This document shows positions 1 to 8,619 of a stretch of 64,000 nucleotides of DNA, piece after piece. This DNA comes from Flavobacterium sp. KS-LB2 (lineage in GTDB: Bacteria > Bacteroidota > Bacteroidia > Flavobacteriales > Flavobacteriaceae). Location: contig NZ_CP145904.1 in the NCBI RefSeq assembly GCF_036895565.1, positions 2,976,001 through 3,040,000 of the forward strand, written 5' to 3'. A program made the translations under genes and the position numbers. The stretch's first letter is position 1, and the number at the start of each line of letters is the position of its first letter. Below the pieces are notes generated by a model. The model made no database searches. It saw only the letters and a program-made list of their open reading frames with translations, and was not told the origin of the DNA.

Positions 1-391
1 GAGAACCAGCTGAACTTTCCTGAATAGTTTCCAATGGAAGTTTTGAGATGATGATATCTTGCTGAATGGGAAATAACAAAACAGCAACTAGCATCAAAAT
101 AGCCGAAATCAGTACCGTACTTAAAAACACGCCGATAACAATTACAAATAATTTTCCAAGCTTCTCCGTCTTTTCTAAATTAGCAATCGAATACGCAATC
201 GTAAAAAACACCAATGGAATAATTGCTGTAAACAATAAATTCAGAAATATATCGCCCAAAGGCTTAATCACTTCTACTCCTTTTCCAAAAACTAAACCCA
301 ATATACTTCCTGCCAAAATTCCGCCAAGTAGTAATAAAATACTTTTGTAGTTTTTCAAGAAACTGCTTGATTGTGTATTTTTCAAATTCAT
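1..391 (-). CDS. Dicarboxylate/amino-acid:cation symporter, N-terminal part (runs off the left edge)
   Basis: The reverse strand from the ATG at 391 reads about 130 codons without a stop and leaves the window. The protein starts MNLKNTQSSSFLKNYKSILL and continues with LGGILAGSILG, then LNLLFTAIIPLVFFTIAYSI, then a third hydrophobic stretch FVIVIGVFLSTVLISAIL. This order of helices, with a PLVF segment after the first membrane helix, is typical of the sodium/proton:dicarboxylate (SDF/DAACS, GltP/DctA) family, inner-membrane carriers of C4-dicarboxylates or acidic amino acids. The substrate cannot be told from the N-terminus. It is divergent from gldA with 147 bp between the starts. Confidence 0.8.
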   Translation of the reverse strand, partial: MNLKNTQSSSFLKNYKSILLLLGGILAGSILGLVFGKGVEVIKPLGDIFLNLLFTAIIPLVFFTIAYSIANLEKTEKLGKLFVIVIGVFLSTVLISAILMLVAVLLFPIQQDIIISKLPLETIQESSAGS

Positions 392-514
392 ATTTATATT
401 GTTTAGGTAAATATATAAATCTAAAATAGAATATCATCTCGCTTTGTAAAACTTTGACAAAGGTCTTTTTAGCTATTGGGCTACAAAAAACAATAAATCA
501 ATACTTTTTCTGTT

Positions 515-522
515 TACTTTTG
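515..522 (+). promoter_or_regulatory. Candidate -7 element of gldA
   Basis: TACTTTTG fits the Bacteroidota -7 consensus TAnnTTTG and lies 16 bp before the gldA ATG. I see no clear TTTG at the usual -33 spacing, so this is a -7-only call. Confidence 0.45.
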
Positions 523-538
523 CAACAAATAAAATTCC

Positions 539-1435
539 ATGTCAATAGAAGTAAATAACATATCAAAAAGTTACGGTGCCCAAAAAGCATTGGATAACAT
601 TTCATTTTCTATAAAAAAAGGAGAAATCGTTGGTTTTTTAGGTCCAAATGGAGCCGGAAAATCAACTTTAATGAAAATATTGACAACCTACATCAATGCC
701 GATGAAGGCACTGCAATCGTAAATGGAAATGATGTAAATACACAACAAAAAGCAGTGCAACTTTCTATTGGTTATCTTCCAGAACACAATCCATTGTATT
801 TGGATTTGTATGTGAGGGAATATTTGGCTTTCAATGCTGATGTGTATAAAGTAGCCAAATCCCGAATCGAAGAAGTAATTCAACTGACCGGTTTAAGTAC
901 CGAAAGTCATAAAAAAATAGGGCAATTATCCAAAGGATATCGCCAGCGCGTAGGTCTTGCCAACGCTTTATTACACAATCCAGATGTTTTGATTTTGGAT
1001 GAACCAACTACAGGTTTAGACCCAAATCAATTGATGGAAATTCGTAATGTGATTAAAAACGTAGGGAAAGACAAAACTGTTTTCCTTTCTACCCACATTA
1101 TGCAGGAAGTCGAAGCGATTTGTGACCGCGTTATCATCATCAATAACGGTAAAATTGTTACCGATAAAAAACTGGACAACTTAATTTCCGAGGATAAAGA
1201 ACAAGTTATTGAAGTAGAATTCGATTATAAAGTCGAGGAACAACTGATTGCTAAAATCGAAAATCTTGTCTCTTTTAAAAATACGCATGACATGATTTGG
1301 GAATTGACTTTCAAAGCCGATAAAGACATGCGCCCAACTGTTTTTGATTTTGCGAATGCCAATGGTTTGAAAACCTTGCAGCTGAATCAGAAAAATAAAA
1401 ATCTAGAAGCTGTATTTAGAGAGATTACGAAATAG
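539..1435 (+). CDS. gldA: Gliding-motility ABC transporter ATPase GldA
   Basis: This is an ABC ATPase of 298 residues. Walker A GPNGAGKST is at 35-43, the signature LSKGYRQ at about 130-136, Walker B LILDEP at 151-156 and the switch histidine in STH at about 186. The C-terminal ~90 residues form the accessory domain seen in single-NBD exporters. Overall sequence and length match GldA of Flavobacterium, which is known to work with the membrane subunits GldF and GldG in gliding motility. Those partners are not in this window, so it stands alone. A bidirectional terminator follows. A general ABC-2 exporter ATPase is the fallback call. Confidence 0.88.
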   Translation: MSIEVNNISKSYGAQKALDNISFSIKKGEIVGFLGPNGAGKSTLMKILTTYINADEGTAIVNGNDVNTQQKAVQLSIGYLPEHNPLYLDLYVREYLAFNADVYKVAKSRIEEVIQLTGLSTESHKKIGQLSKGYRQRVGLANALLHNPDVLILDEPTTGLDPNQLMEIRNVIKNVGKDKTVFLSTHIMQEVEAICDRVIIINNGKIVTDKKLDNLISEDKEQVIEVEFDYKVEEQLIAKIENLVSFKNTHDMIWELTFKADKDMRPTVFDFANANGLKTLQLNQKNKNLEAVFREITK

Positions 1436-1445
1436 TTACAACAAC

Positions 1446-1487
1446 AAAAAGCTCGTTTAAATCCAATTTTAAACGAGCTTTTTTTAT
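1446..1487. terminator. Bidirectional terminator between gldA and metF
   Basis: The arms AAAAAGCTCGTTTAAA and TTTAAACGAGCTTTTTTT are joined by a short loop. A run of A precedes and a run of T follows the stem, so it can end both gldA (plus) and the convergent metF (minus). Confidence 0.9.
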
Positions 1488-1503
1488 GAAATACGATTGA
1501 AAA

Positions 1504-2460
1504 TTAAAAAACCTTACTCGCTATTTGTCGGATATTTTCTGATTTCCCCATAGAATAATAGTGTAAAACTGGAACTCCAGCTGCTTTTAATTCTAGTGAT
1601 TGTTGAATCGCCCATTCGATTCCAACTTGTCTGATATCCGCGTTGTTTTTACATTGATCTACCGCATGAATTAAATCTTCCGGCAAATCGATTCTGAAAA
1701 TTTGTGGTAAAACTTGTAAGTGTCTTTGGACTGCAATTGGTTTAATTCCTGGAATAATTGGAACGGTAATCCCCATCTCTCTGGCTTTTGCAACAAATTC
1801 AAAGTATTTAGCATTATCAAAAAACATTTGCGTCACTACATAATCTGCACCAGCATCCACTTTTTCTTTCAGTCTTTTCAAATCTGAAATTAAAGACGGA
1901 GATTCTAAATGTTTCTCCGGATATCCCGCAACTCCAATACAAAAATTAGCTTTGTTGTCAACATCCATCACGTCATGCAAGTATTTTCCGCAATTCAATT
2001 GGTTAATTTGCTTGACCAAATCAACAGCAAAATCATTTCCTCCTTGTTTAGGAACAAAAGACTGCTCATCTTTCATCGCATCACCACGCAAAGCCATCAC
2101 ATTATCAATTCCCAGATAATGACAATCGACCAATAAATATTCGGTTTCTTCTTTGGTAAAACCCCCGCAAAGCACATGAGGAACTGTATCTACATTGTAC
2201 TTATGCTTGATTGAAGCACAAATTCCAAGTGTTCCAGGACGCATTCTGGTCAGTTTTTTTTCCAATAAACCATTCCCTTTATCGACATAAATAAACTCTT
2301 CGCGAGAAGTAGTTACGTCTATAAATGGTGGTTTGAACTCCATCAACGGATCAATATTATCGTATAATTCCTGAATGCTTTTTCCTTTTTGAGGCGGAAT
2401 AATTTCGAAGGAGAATAAAGTTTCTCCTTTTGCAGCTTCTATATGTTGTGTTACTTTCAT
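1504..2460 (-). CDS. metF: 5,10-methylenetetrahydrofolate reductase
   Basis: This 318-residue cytosolic flavoenzyme reduces 5,10-methylene-THF to 5-methyl-THF, the methyl donor for MetH. The sequence shows the family's FSFEIIPPQKG opening with the catalytic glutamate, then DVTTSREE, ALRGD, and the FAD/substrate segments DYVVTQMFFDN and PIIPGIKP. Length is normal for the single-domain bacterial form. It follows the two metH genes on the same strand, 80 bp after the second, so it is probably co-transcribed under the upstream SAM-I riboswitch. The spacer before it is a degenerate AAAGTC repeat. The call is firm. Confidence 0.95.
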   Translation of the reverse strand: MKVTQHIEAAKGETLFSFEIIPPQKGKSIQELYDNIDPLMEFKPPFIDVTTSREEFIYVDKGNGLLEKKLTRMRPGTLGICASIKHKYNVDTVPHVLCGGFTKEETEYLLVDCHYLGIDNVMALRGDAMKDEQSFVPKQGGNDFAVDLVKQINQLNCGKYLHDVMDVDNKANFCIGVAGYPEKHLESPSLISDLKRLKEKVDAGADYVVTQMFFDNAKYFEFVAKAREMGITVPIIPGIKPIAVQRHLQVLPQIFRIDLPEDLIHAVDQCKNNADIRQVGIEWAIQQSLELKAAGVPVLHYYSMGKSENIRQIASKVF

Positions 2461-2469
2461 TTAAGTCTT

Positions 2470-2530
2470 AAAGTTTGAATGTCAAAAGTCGAAAGTCACG
2501 TCCTTTAGACTTTATGACTTTTGACTTTAC
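2470..2530. repeat. Degenerate AAAGTC-type spacer repeat
   Basis: The metH-metF spacer is built from variants of AAAGTC/GACTTT at 7-8 bp steps on both strands. It can fold as an imperfect hairpin (GTCAAAAGTC against GACTTTTGAC). It belongs to a class of short-period intergenic spacers seen several times in this window. Confidence 0.6.
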
Positions 2531-2540
2531 GACTATGTTT

Positions 2541-5219
2541 TTAATCCGCAATATTTGGATTTAACCATTTCATGGCTACTTCTGTTGAAACACTTCTTCG
2601 TTTGGCATAATCAATAACTTGGTCTTCTTTTATTTTTCCAAGTCCAAAATACTTACTTTCCGGATTTCCAAAATAATATCCTGAAACCGATGAAGCCGGC
2701 CACATCGCCATACTTTCCGTTAAAGTCACTCCTATTTCTTGTTCTACATTTAGTAATTTCCAAATCGTTGGTTTTTCTAAATGGTCAGGACAAGCAGGAT
2801 AACCTGGCGCAGGACGAATTCCTTTGTACACCTCTTCAATCATTGCCTCGGTAGTTAAATTTTCATCAGCAGCGTAACCCCAAATTTCTTTACGGATTTT
2901 TTCATGTAAATACTCCGCAAAAGCTTCAGCAAAACGATCTGCCAATGCTTTCACCATAATCGAATTGTAATCGTCTAAATCTTTTTCAAATTCAGCTGCC
3001 CATTCATCCACACCAAAACCGGTCGTTACACAAAACGCTCCCATATAATCCGTTTTACCGCTGTCTTTCGGAGCAATAAAATCCGACAATGCAATATTTG
3101 GAGCTCCTTTCGTTTTTTGTGATTGCTGACGCAGCGTCAAGAATTTCTCTAGTACTTTTCCGCTTTCATCACGCAATTCGATGTCATCATCATTCACTTG
3201 ATTCGCTGGAAAAATTCCGTAGATTCCTTTAGCTGTCAGTTTCTTTTCTTTCAAAATAACGTCTAACATTTCTTTGGCATCCGCAAAAACAGAAGTAGCT
3301 TGTTCGCCAACAACATTATCCGTCAATATCGCAGGATATTTCCCAAACAATTCCCAAGTTCTAAAAAACGGTGTCCAGTCAATATACGGAACCAAAACAT
3401 CCAAATCGACTTCGATTGTTTTTGTTCCAATAAAATTAGGTTTCATTGGGTTGTAATTATCCCAATCTAATTTCAGTTTATTAACACGAGCTTGCTCAAT
3501 CGTCAAGAAATTTTTGTCGCGTGAACGATTCAAAAATGTCTCTCTAAAAGCATCATATTCTGCCCTAATGTCACTTGCATATATTTTCTTTTCACTATTC
3601 AATAAATTTCCGGCAACCGTTACCGCTCTCGAAGCATCATTTACGTGAATCACAGTTGATTTATATTGTGGCGCAATTTTCACGGCAGTGTGCGCTCGTG
3701 AAGTCGTTGCTCCACCAATCATTACCGGAATTTTTATATTTCTTTTGTCTAATTCTTTAGCTAGATACACCATTTCATCAAGCGAAGGTGTTATCAATCC
3801 GCTTAAACCAATAATATCAACGTTGTGTTCTATGGCTGCCGCGATGATTTTCTCTGGAGCAACCATTACCCCTAAATCAATAATTTCGTAATTGTTACAA
3901 GCCAAAACAACCGAAACAATATTTTTACCAATATCGTGTACGTCGCCTTTTACCGTCGCCATTAATATACGACCTGCAAAACTTGAAACACCATCTTTTT
4001 CTGCTTCAATAAATGGCAATAAATAAGCTACCGCTTTCTTCATGACACGCGCTGATTTTACCACTTGTGGCAAAAACATTTTACCTGATCCAAATAAATC
4101 TCCAACGACATTCATTCCTGCCATTAAGTTGATTTCGATTACTTCGATAGGTTTTGTTGCTGCAAGTCTGGCTTCTTCAACATCAATTTCTATAAATTCA
4201 TCGACTCCTTTTACTAACGAGTGCGTCAATCGTTCCTGAACAGTTCCCGAGCGCCATTCTTGAACAGTTTTTTCATTGCTTTTTGTATCTCCTTTTACAT
4301 TCTCAGCAAAGTCCAACAATCTTTCCGTTGCATCATCGCGTCTGTTTAAGATCACATCTTCAACATGTTCTAACAAGTCTTTTGGAATGTCATCGTAAAT
4401 AGTAAGCATTTCTGGATTTACAATTCCCATAGTCATACCATGTTGAATTGCATGGTACAAAAAAACCGAGTGCATCGCTTCCCTAACCGTGTCATTTCCT
4501 CTAAACGAAAACGAAACATTACTCACACCACCACTAATATGCGCATGAGGAAGATTTTCTCTTACCCATTTGGTTCCTCTGAAGAAATCCAATGCGTTCA
4601 ATCGGTGTTCTTCCATTCCTGTTGCAACAGGAAAAATATTCAAATCGAAAATAATATCTTGCGGAGGAAAACCAACTTTGTTTACCAAAATATCATACGA
4701 ACGTTGGCAAATTTCTATTCTGCGTTCGTAATTATCCGCTTGACCTACCTCATCAAAAGCCATAATAATTGCCGCAGCTCCGTAGCGCTTAATCAATTTA
4801 GCGTGATGGATGAATTGTTCTTCCCCTTCTTTCAACGAAATCGAATTTACCACACTCTTTCCTTGCACCACTTTTAATCCAGCTTCGATAATATCCCATT
4901 TCGAGCTGTCAATCATGATTGGCACTCTGGAAATATCAGGTTCAGCAGCGATTAAATTTAGGAATTTTGTCATGGCATATTCGCCATCCAGCATTCCTTC
5001 ATCCATATTAATATCGATGATTTGTGCGCCACCTTCTACTTGTTCTTTTGCAATGCTAAGTGCTTCTTCGTATTTTTCTTCCTTGATTAATCGAAGAAAT
5101 TTTCTAGAACCTGTAACATTCGTACGTTCACCAATATTCACAAAAACGCTTTCCGGCGTAATGATTAAAGGCTCTAATCCCGATAAAACAAGGTTTCTTC
5201 TAGTTTCTGCTTGTGCCAT
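2541..5219 (-). CDS. metH: Methionine synthase, pterin-, cobalamin- and activation-domain subunit
   Basis: This 892-residue protein covers the last three modules of cobalamin-dependent methionine synthase. The methyl-THF (pterin) domain spans about 20-290 with [11 protein letters not shown]. The B12 cap and binding domains span about 320-560 with the base-off ligand motif DVHDIG (D426, H428, G431). The SAM-binding activation domain starts near 570 and carries RPAPGYP at 802-808. It transfers the methyl group of 5-methyl-THF to homocysteine, and the homocysteine module is the separate gene just upstream. The junction falls exactly in the inter-module linker, and neither part shows damage. The start MAQAETRRN is well placed. 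The gene is probably controlled by the SAM-I riboswitch at 6655-6773. Confidence 0.93.
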   Translation of the reverse strand: MAQAETRRNLVLSGLEPLIITPESVFVNIGERTNVTGSRKFLRLIKEEKYEEALSIAKEQVEGGAQIIDINMDEGMLDGEYAMTKFLNLIAAEPDISRVPIMIDSSKWDIIEAGLKVVQGKSVVNSISLKEGEEQFIHHAKLIKRYGAAAIIMAFDEVGQADNYERRIEICQRSYDILVNKVGFPPQDIIFDLNIFPVATGMEEHRLNALDFFRGTKWVRENLPHAHISGGVSNVSFSFRGNDTVREAMHSVFLYHAIQHGMTMGIVNPEMLTIYDDIPKDLLEHVEDVILNRRDDATERLLDFAENVKGDTKSNEKTVQEWRSGTVQERLTHSLVKGVDEFIEIDVEEARLAATKPIEVIEINLMAGMNVVGDLFGSGKMFLPQVVKSARVMKKAVAYLLPFIEAEKDGVSSFAGRILMATVKGDVHDIGKNIVSVVLACNNYEIIDLGVMVAPEKIIAAAIEHNVDIIGLSGLITPSLDEMVYLAKELDKRNIKIPVMIGGATTSRAHTAVKIAPQYKSTVIHVNDASRAVTVAGNLLNSEKKIYASDIRAEYDAFRETFLNRSRDKNFLTIEQARVNKLKLDWDNYNPMKPNFIGTKTIEVDLDVLVPYIDWTPFFRTWELFGKYPAILTDNVVGEQATSVFADAKEMLDVILKEKKLTAKGIYGIFPANQVNDDDIELRDESGKVLEKFLTLRQQSQKTKGAPNIALSDFIAPKDSGKTDYMGAFCVTTGFGVDEWAAEFEKDLDDYNSIMVKALADRFAEAFAEYLHEKIRKEIWGYAADENLTTEAMIEEVYKGIRPAPGYPACPDHLEKPTIWKLLNVEQEIGVTLTESMAMWPASSVSGYYFGNPESKYFGLGKIKEDQVIDYAKRRSVSTEVAMKWLNPNIAD

Positions 5220-5287
5220 TTTTTATTTTGTTTGATCCTTCACGATTTCAGCAAACGTGTAGGTTTCGTATATCTTATTAATATTTT

Positions 5288-5378
5288 TGGCGTGACCCAA
5301 AAGGGTCGGGCTATTCGCTGCAAGTCCTCGCTCTTCCTTCGTCAGGCTGTGGGCTTTTCACTGCTATCCCTCACGCGG
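5288..5378. repeat. REP-like intergenic repeat (family B) between the metH halves
   Basis: This GC-richer block has terminal arms GCGTGA and TCACGC, an inner hairpin GACCC-AAAA-GGGTC and the segment GCTGCAAGTCCTCGCTC. It resembles a palindromic intergenic repeat that I recall from Flavobacterium genomes. It lies in the 169 bp between the two metH genes and has no coding potential. Confidence 0.7.
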
Positions 5379-5388
5379 GCATTCTTAC

Positions 5389-6390
5389 TTACATTGTTGC
5401 TGTTGATACTCTAGGTTTATACTCCTTTGCGATATCAGCAATCAACTTGATGTGTTCTGGCGTTGTTCCGCAACAACCGCCTATGATGTTTACTAAATTA
5501 TCGTCCAGATATTCTTTGATGAAGGCTTGCATCTGTTCTGGTGTTTCATCATACTCTCCAAAAGCGTTTGGCAATCCTGCATTAGGATGCGCTGATACAT
5601 TGAATGAAGTATTTTGCGACAACGTTTGCAAATAGGGCTTCAACAAATCAGCTCCCAAAGCACAATTGAAACCTACGCTCAACAATGGAATGTGTGAAAC
5701 CGAAATCAAAAAAGCTTCTACGGTTTGTCCTGAAAGTGTTCTTCCTGATGCATCCGTAATGGTTCCGGAAACCATGATTGGAATATCGATATTGCGTTCG
5801 TCTTTGACTTCTTCAATGGCGAAAAGTGCTGCTTTTGCGTTTAACGTGTCGAAAATAGTTTCTACTAGAAGTAAATCACTTCCTCCGTCAATTAAGGCTT
5901 CTACTTGTTGTTTATAAGCAATACGCAAATCATCAAACGTCACGGCTCTATAACCCGGATCATTTACATCTGGTGACATGCTCGCCGTTCTGTTTGTTGG
6001 TCCTATTGAACCGGCTACAAAACGAGGTTTGTCTGGATTTTTAGCTGTAAATTCATCGGCTACTTCACGGGCGATTCGTGCCGATTCATAGTTGAGTTCA
6101 TACACCAAATCTTCAAGATGGTAATCGGCCATTCCGATGGTAGTTCCAGAAAAAGTATTGGTTTCAACGATATCCGCTCCAGCTTCAAAATAAGCTGCGT
6201 GAACTGCTCGTATTGCTTGTGGTTGCGTGAGTGACAATAAATCGTTGTTCCCTTTTAAGGAATGTGGGAAATCTTTGAAACGTTCGCCTCGAAAATCTTC
6301 TTCGGAAAAATTGTAGCGTTGTAACATGGTTCCCATGGCTCCATCTAAAACAAGAATCCTTTCTTTTATAGCCTTTTGAATGTTTGACAT
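5389..6390 (-). CDS. metH: Methionine synthase, homocysteine S-methyltransferase subunit
   Basis: This 333-residue Hcy-binding barrel is the first module of MetH as a stand-alone protein. It opens with [13 protein letters not shown]. The zinc/homocysteine ligands are C243 (in GFNCALG) and C306-C307 (in [10 protein letters not shown]). It activates the homocysteine thiol for methylation by the cobalamin carried on the partner encoded downstream. The two genes are separated by 169 bp holding a REP-like element. Splitting of MetH at this linker is known in Flavobacteriia, so it is not a local break. The start at 6390 lies 264 nt downstream of the SAM-I aptamer. Confidence 0.93.
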   Translation of the reverse strand: MSNIQKAIKERILVLDGAMGTMLQRYNFSEEDFRGERFKDFPHSLKGNNDLLSLTQPQAIRAVHAAYFEAGADIVETNTFSGTTIGMADYHLEDLVYELNYESARIAREVADEFTAKNPDKPRFVAGSIGPTNRTASMSPDVNDPGYRAVTFDDLRIAYKQQVEALIDGGSDLLLVETIFDTLNAKAALFAIEEVKDERNIDIPIMVSGTITDASGRTLSGQTVEAFLISVSHIPLLSVGFNCALGADLLKPYLQTLSQNTSFNVSAHPNAGLPNAFGEYDETPEQMQAFIKEYLDDNLVNIIGGCCGTTPEHIKLIADIAKEYKPRVSTATM

Positions 6391-6476
6391 AAGTGTTTAT
6401 TTCTTGCAAATCTCGATACGTATTGAGATTCGTTCTTTTGATTAATGATTACAAAAGTTCACAATATTAACTCTTT

Positions 6477-6577
6477 AGCCCCGATGGAAACGGCATCCTT
6501 TTGTGCCGGGGTTCGGCATAAAAGATAAAGTGTACAGCGGGAAGATTATCAGCAAAAAAGCCTGATAATTCGCTCCT
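6477..6577. repeat. REP-like repeat (family A, copy 1) in the metH leader
   Basis: It starts AGCCCCGAT, continues CGGCATCC and ends GCTCCT. Two internal stems are visible: TGCCG/CGGCA, and ATTATCAG/CTGATAAT flanking an A-rich loop. The skeleton AGCCC..GAT, CGGCATCC, AAGATA, GCTCCT is shared with the reverse strand of the block at 36930-37008. It sits between the SAM-I aptamer and the metH start, so it is transcribed in the 5' leader. Confidence 0.65.
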
Positions 6578-6654
6578 AATACTGAAATAAATTCAGTGGC
6601 TAAATATCGATATGTTGTCAAGAAAAGGTTTGAGAAATACTAGTGCGTATTCGT

Positions 6655-6773
6655 GTGTTATCTATCTTAGATACTGAAACTGTTCAGTACAAAGTAGAAT
6701 GTAGCACCTTCTTTAAAGATAAAGGGTTGCTAAGGTTTCATTGGGTCTTTCCCTCCGCCTTTCGTGATAACTT
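6655..6773 (-). promoter_or_regulatory. SAM-I (S-box) riboswitch upstream of metH
   Basis: On the reverse strand, P1 pairs gataac (6766-6771 complement) with gttatc (6657-6662 complement). The core reads AGGCGGAGGGA, then GACCCAATGAAACC, then TTAGCAACC, which are the conserved S-box P2/kink-turn and J3/4 segments. A variable P3/P4 region with AAGGTGCTA follows. SAM-I RNAs bind S-adenosylmethionine and switch off methionine genes. Downstream on the strand are the two metH genes and metF. No obvious intrinsic terminator follows, so the readout may be translational or rely on the inserted repeat hairpins. Confidence 0.92.
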
Positions 6774-6794
6774 TCAATAAATATATGAACAGTG

Positions 6795-6826
6795 CAAAGT
6801 AAAGACATAGCGCTAATACTTGCAAG
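6795..6826 (-). promoter_or_regulatory. Candidate promoter of the SAM-I/metH transcript
   Basis: On the reverse strand, CTTG (6823-6826) is followed by a 20 bp spacer and TTACTTTG (6795-6802). This is a near match to the Bacteroidota TTTG-N19-21-TAnnTTTG promoter and puts the start just before the aptamer. The -33 box lies inside a perfect palindrome. Confidence 0.55.
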
Positions 6827-6838
6827 TATTAGCGCTAT
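6807..6838. terminator. Perfect 32-bp palindrome after the ferredoxin-NADP reductase gene
   Basis: The 16-bp arms ATAGCGCTAATACTTG and CAAGTATTAGCGCTAT abut with no spacer. It follows the stop of the reductase gene (minus strand) by about 28 bp, so it may act as its terminator. However, the T-run (ATTTTTT) is on the plus-strand side only. It also contains the -33 box of the metH promoter, so an operator role is possible. Confidence 0.55.
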
Positions 6839-6865
6839 ATTTTTTAACTAGTTTATATTAAGTTG

Positions 6866-7918
6866 TTAAACTATGGCTTTCACCACGGCTTTTGGAGCCT
6901 CTTTACGAGTCCCGTCAAATCCGTCAACACCAGAAACTGTAGTATATTTCAATACATATTTTTTACCTGGATTGATGATTTGATAGGCTGCCTGACACAT
7001 TATCGTTGCTTCGTGGAAACCACAAAGGATCAATTTTAATTTTCCAGGATAGGTATTTACGTCACCAATGGCGAAGATCCCTGGAATATTCGTTTGATAA
7101 TCCAAAGCATTATTTACTTTTATAGCATTCTTTTCAATGTCTAATCCCCAGTTACCAATAGGTCCTAATTTTGGTGTTAAACCAAAAAGCGGAATGAAGT
7201 AATCTGTAGGAATTGTGCGGTGTGCGCCATCCTCATCGACAACAACAGATTCTAAATGCTCTGCACCGTTCAACCCAATTACTTCTCCTGGAGTAATCAT
7301 TTTGATTTTACCTGAATTCTTTAATTCCTGTACTTTTTCTACAGAATCTAAAGCACCTCTAAATTCGTTTCGACGGTGAATCAAAGTCACCTCAGAAGCT
7401 ACATTCGACAAGAAAATACTCCAGTCTAAAGCAGAATCTCCTCCTCCGGCAATTACTACTCTTTTGTCTCTGAATTTTTCCGGGTTTTTGATAAAGTATT
7501 TGATTCCTTTATCCTCGTAAAATTCGATGTCTTCGATTAATGGTTTTCTTGGCTCAAAACTTCCTAATCCACCCGCAATAGCGACTACAGGCGCATGGAA
7601 TTTTTTTCCTTTATTAGAAGTTACTATAAAAGTTCCGTCTTCTTGTTTTTCAATTGTTTCAGCACGTTCACCAAGGGTAAAACCTGGTTCGAACTGCTTG
7701 ATTTGTTCCATTAGATTATCAACCAAATCTCCGGCTAAAACTTCCGGGAAACCTGGAATATCGTAAATTGGTTTTTTAGGATATAATTCAGATAATTGTC
7801 CACCCGCTTGTGGCAAAGCATCCAGAATATGACATTTTAATTTTAACAATCCTGCTTCAAAAACTGCAAATAAACCCGTAGGTCCGGCTCCTATTATAAG
7901 TATGTCTGTTTTAATCAT
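6866..7918 (-). CDS. Ferredoxin--NADP(+) reductase, thioredoxin-reductase-like
   Basis: This flavoprotein has 350 residues from the ATG at 7918. An upstream TTG in frame would add 16 unlikely residues. The FAD-binding GAGPTG is near residues 10-15, the NADPH-binding GGGDSALDW is mid-protein, and the C-terminal FAD contact GIFAIGDV is present. The CxxC redox pair of true thioredoxin reductases is absent. This fits the YumC-type ferredoxin/flavodoxin-NADP reductase family. It is last in the sulfate-assimilation gene run, so it likely supplies reduced ferredoxin to the sulfite reductase encoded three genes upstream. That link is inference from context. Confidence 0.88.
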   Translation of the reverse strand: MIKTDILIIGAGPTGLFAVFEAGLLKLKCHILDALPQAGGQLSELYPKKPIYDIPGFPEVLAGDLVDNLMEQIKQFEPGFTLGERAETIEKQEDGTFIVTSNKGKKFHAPVVAIAGGLGSFEPRKPLIEDIEFYEDKGIKYFIKNPEKFRDKRVVIAGGGDSALDWSIFLSNVASEVTLIHRRNEFRGALDSVEKVQELKNSGKIKMITPGEVIGLNGAEHLESVVVDEDGAHRTIPTDYFIPLFGLTPKLGPIGNWGLDIEKNAIKVNNALDYQTNIPGIFAIGDVNTYPGKLKLILCGFHEATIMCQAAYQIINPGKKYVLKYTTVSGVDGFDGTRKEAPKAVVKAIV

Positions 7919-8028
7919 TTTTTTATTCTTTATGTAATGTAATTGTGCTAAACTATTTAATTGCAAATGAACGATTGATTTTTATTACTTTAAATGATAA
8001 ATATCAGTAGAATTCTTTGTTCTTTATG

Positions 8029-8619
8029 CTATTCTCTTGGTTCTTTATTCTTCAACGACTCGGTGATTTCGTTCATTTTTTGAACTTTTTCTTCGAAATT
8101 CCCTTTCAGCGTTTTACGATATTCATTTAGGTTTTCGACCATTTTATTAATATCGTCCGGAATTATTTCTTCAAAAAACTCCCGTAATCTTTTGGCAGTT
8201 GTTGGTGATTTTCCGTTGGTTGAAATGGCGATTTTTACATTTCCTTTGGTCACAATTCCGCCCAAATAATAATCACATAATAGCGGTGTATCAGCAATAT
8301 TGCAAATCAAATATCTTTTTCTGGATAAATCATAAATCCTTTTATTCACTTTCAAATCATCCGTACAAGCAATAACCATGTGGCGTTTGCGAAGCATCCA
8401 TCGATTGAACTTTTTATACGTCAGTTTTACTGACAAATAGCTTGAAGCCAATAGTTCTAATTCAGGTAAAAATCGCGGTGCAACTACCTCAACATTTGCA
8501 TTTGGACTGGATTTCAACAGAAAAGATAACTTTTCCAACCCCACATTTCCACCACCTACTATAAGCACATTAAGGTTGTGTAATTTTAAAAATATTGGGT
8601 ACAATTCATTCCTTTCCAT
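8029..8619 (-). CDS. Precorrin-2 dehydrogenase / sirohydrochlorin ferrochelatase (CysG N-domain)
   Basis: This 196-residue protein starts YPIFLKLHNLNVLIVGGGNVG, a Rossmann NAD site, and continues with the STNGKSPTTAKRLREF segment of the Met8p/CysG N-terminal family. It oxidises precorrin-2 to sirohydrochlorin and may insert iron to give siroheme, the prosthetic group of sulfite reductase. Its start overlaps the end of cobA by 14 nt, which indicates translational coupling. In enterobacteria both activities are fused in CysG. Here they are two genes. Whether it chelates iron itself is not visible in the sequence. Confidence 0.9.
   Translation of the reverse strand: MERNELYPIFLKLHNLNVLIVGGGNVGLEKLSFLLKSSPNANVEVVAPRFLPELELLASSYLSVKLTYKKFNRWMLRKRHMVIACTDDLKVNKRIYDLSRKRYLICNIADTPLLCDYYLGGIVTKGNVKIAISTNGKSPTTAKRLREFFEEIIPDDINKMVENLNEYRKTLKGNFEEKVQKMNEITESLKNKEPRE

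Noticed and set aside
4440..4877. 145-codon plus-strand ORF opposite metH
   Set aside because: It lies wholly within the strongly conserved metH coding strand and has no protein-like features or start signals.
2541..6390. metH as a pseudogene broken by the REP-like element
   Set aside because: Both parts have proper starts and stops, keep all ligands and break at the natural linker, and the split is known in the lineage.
7919..7966. 16-residue N-terminal extension of the ferredoxin-NADP reductase from a TTG
   Set aside because: The ATG at 7918 gives the normal flavoprotein start with the GAGPTG motif at the right distance.
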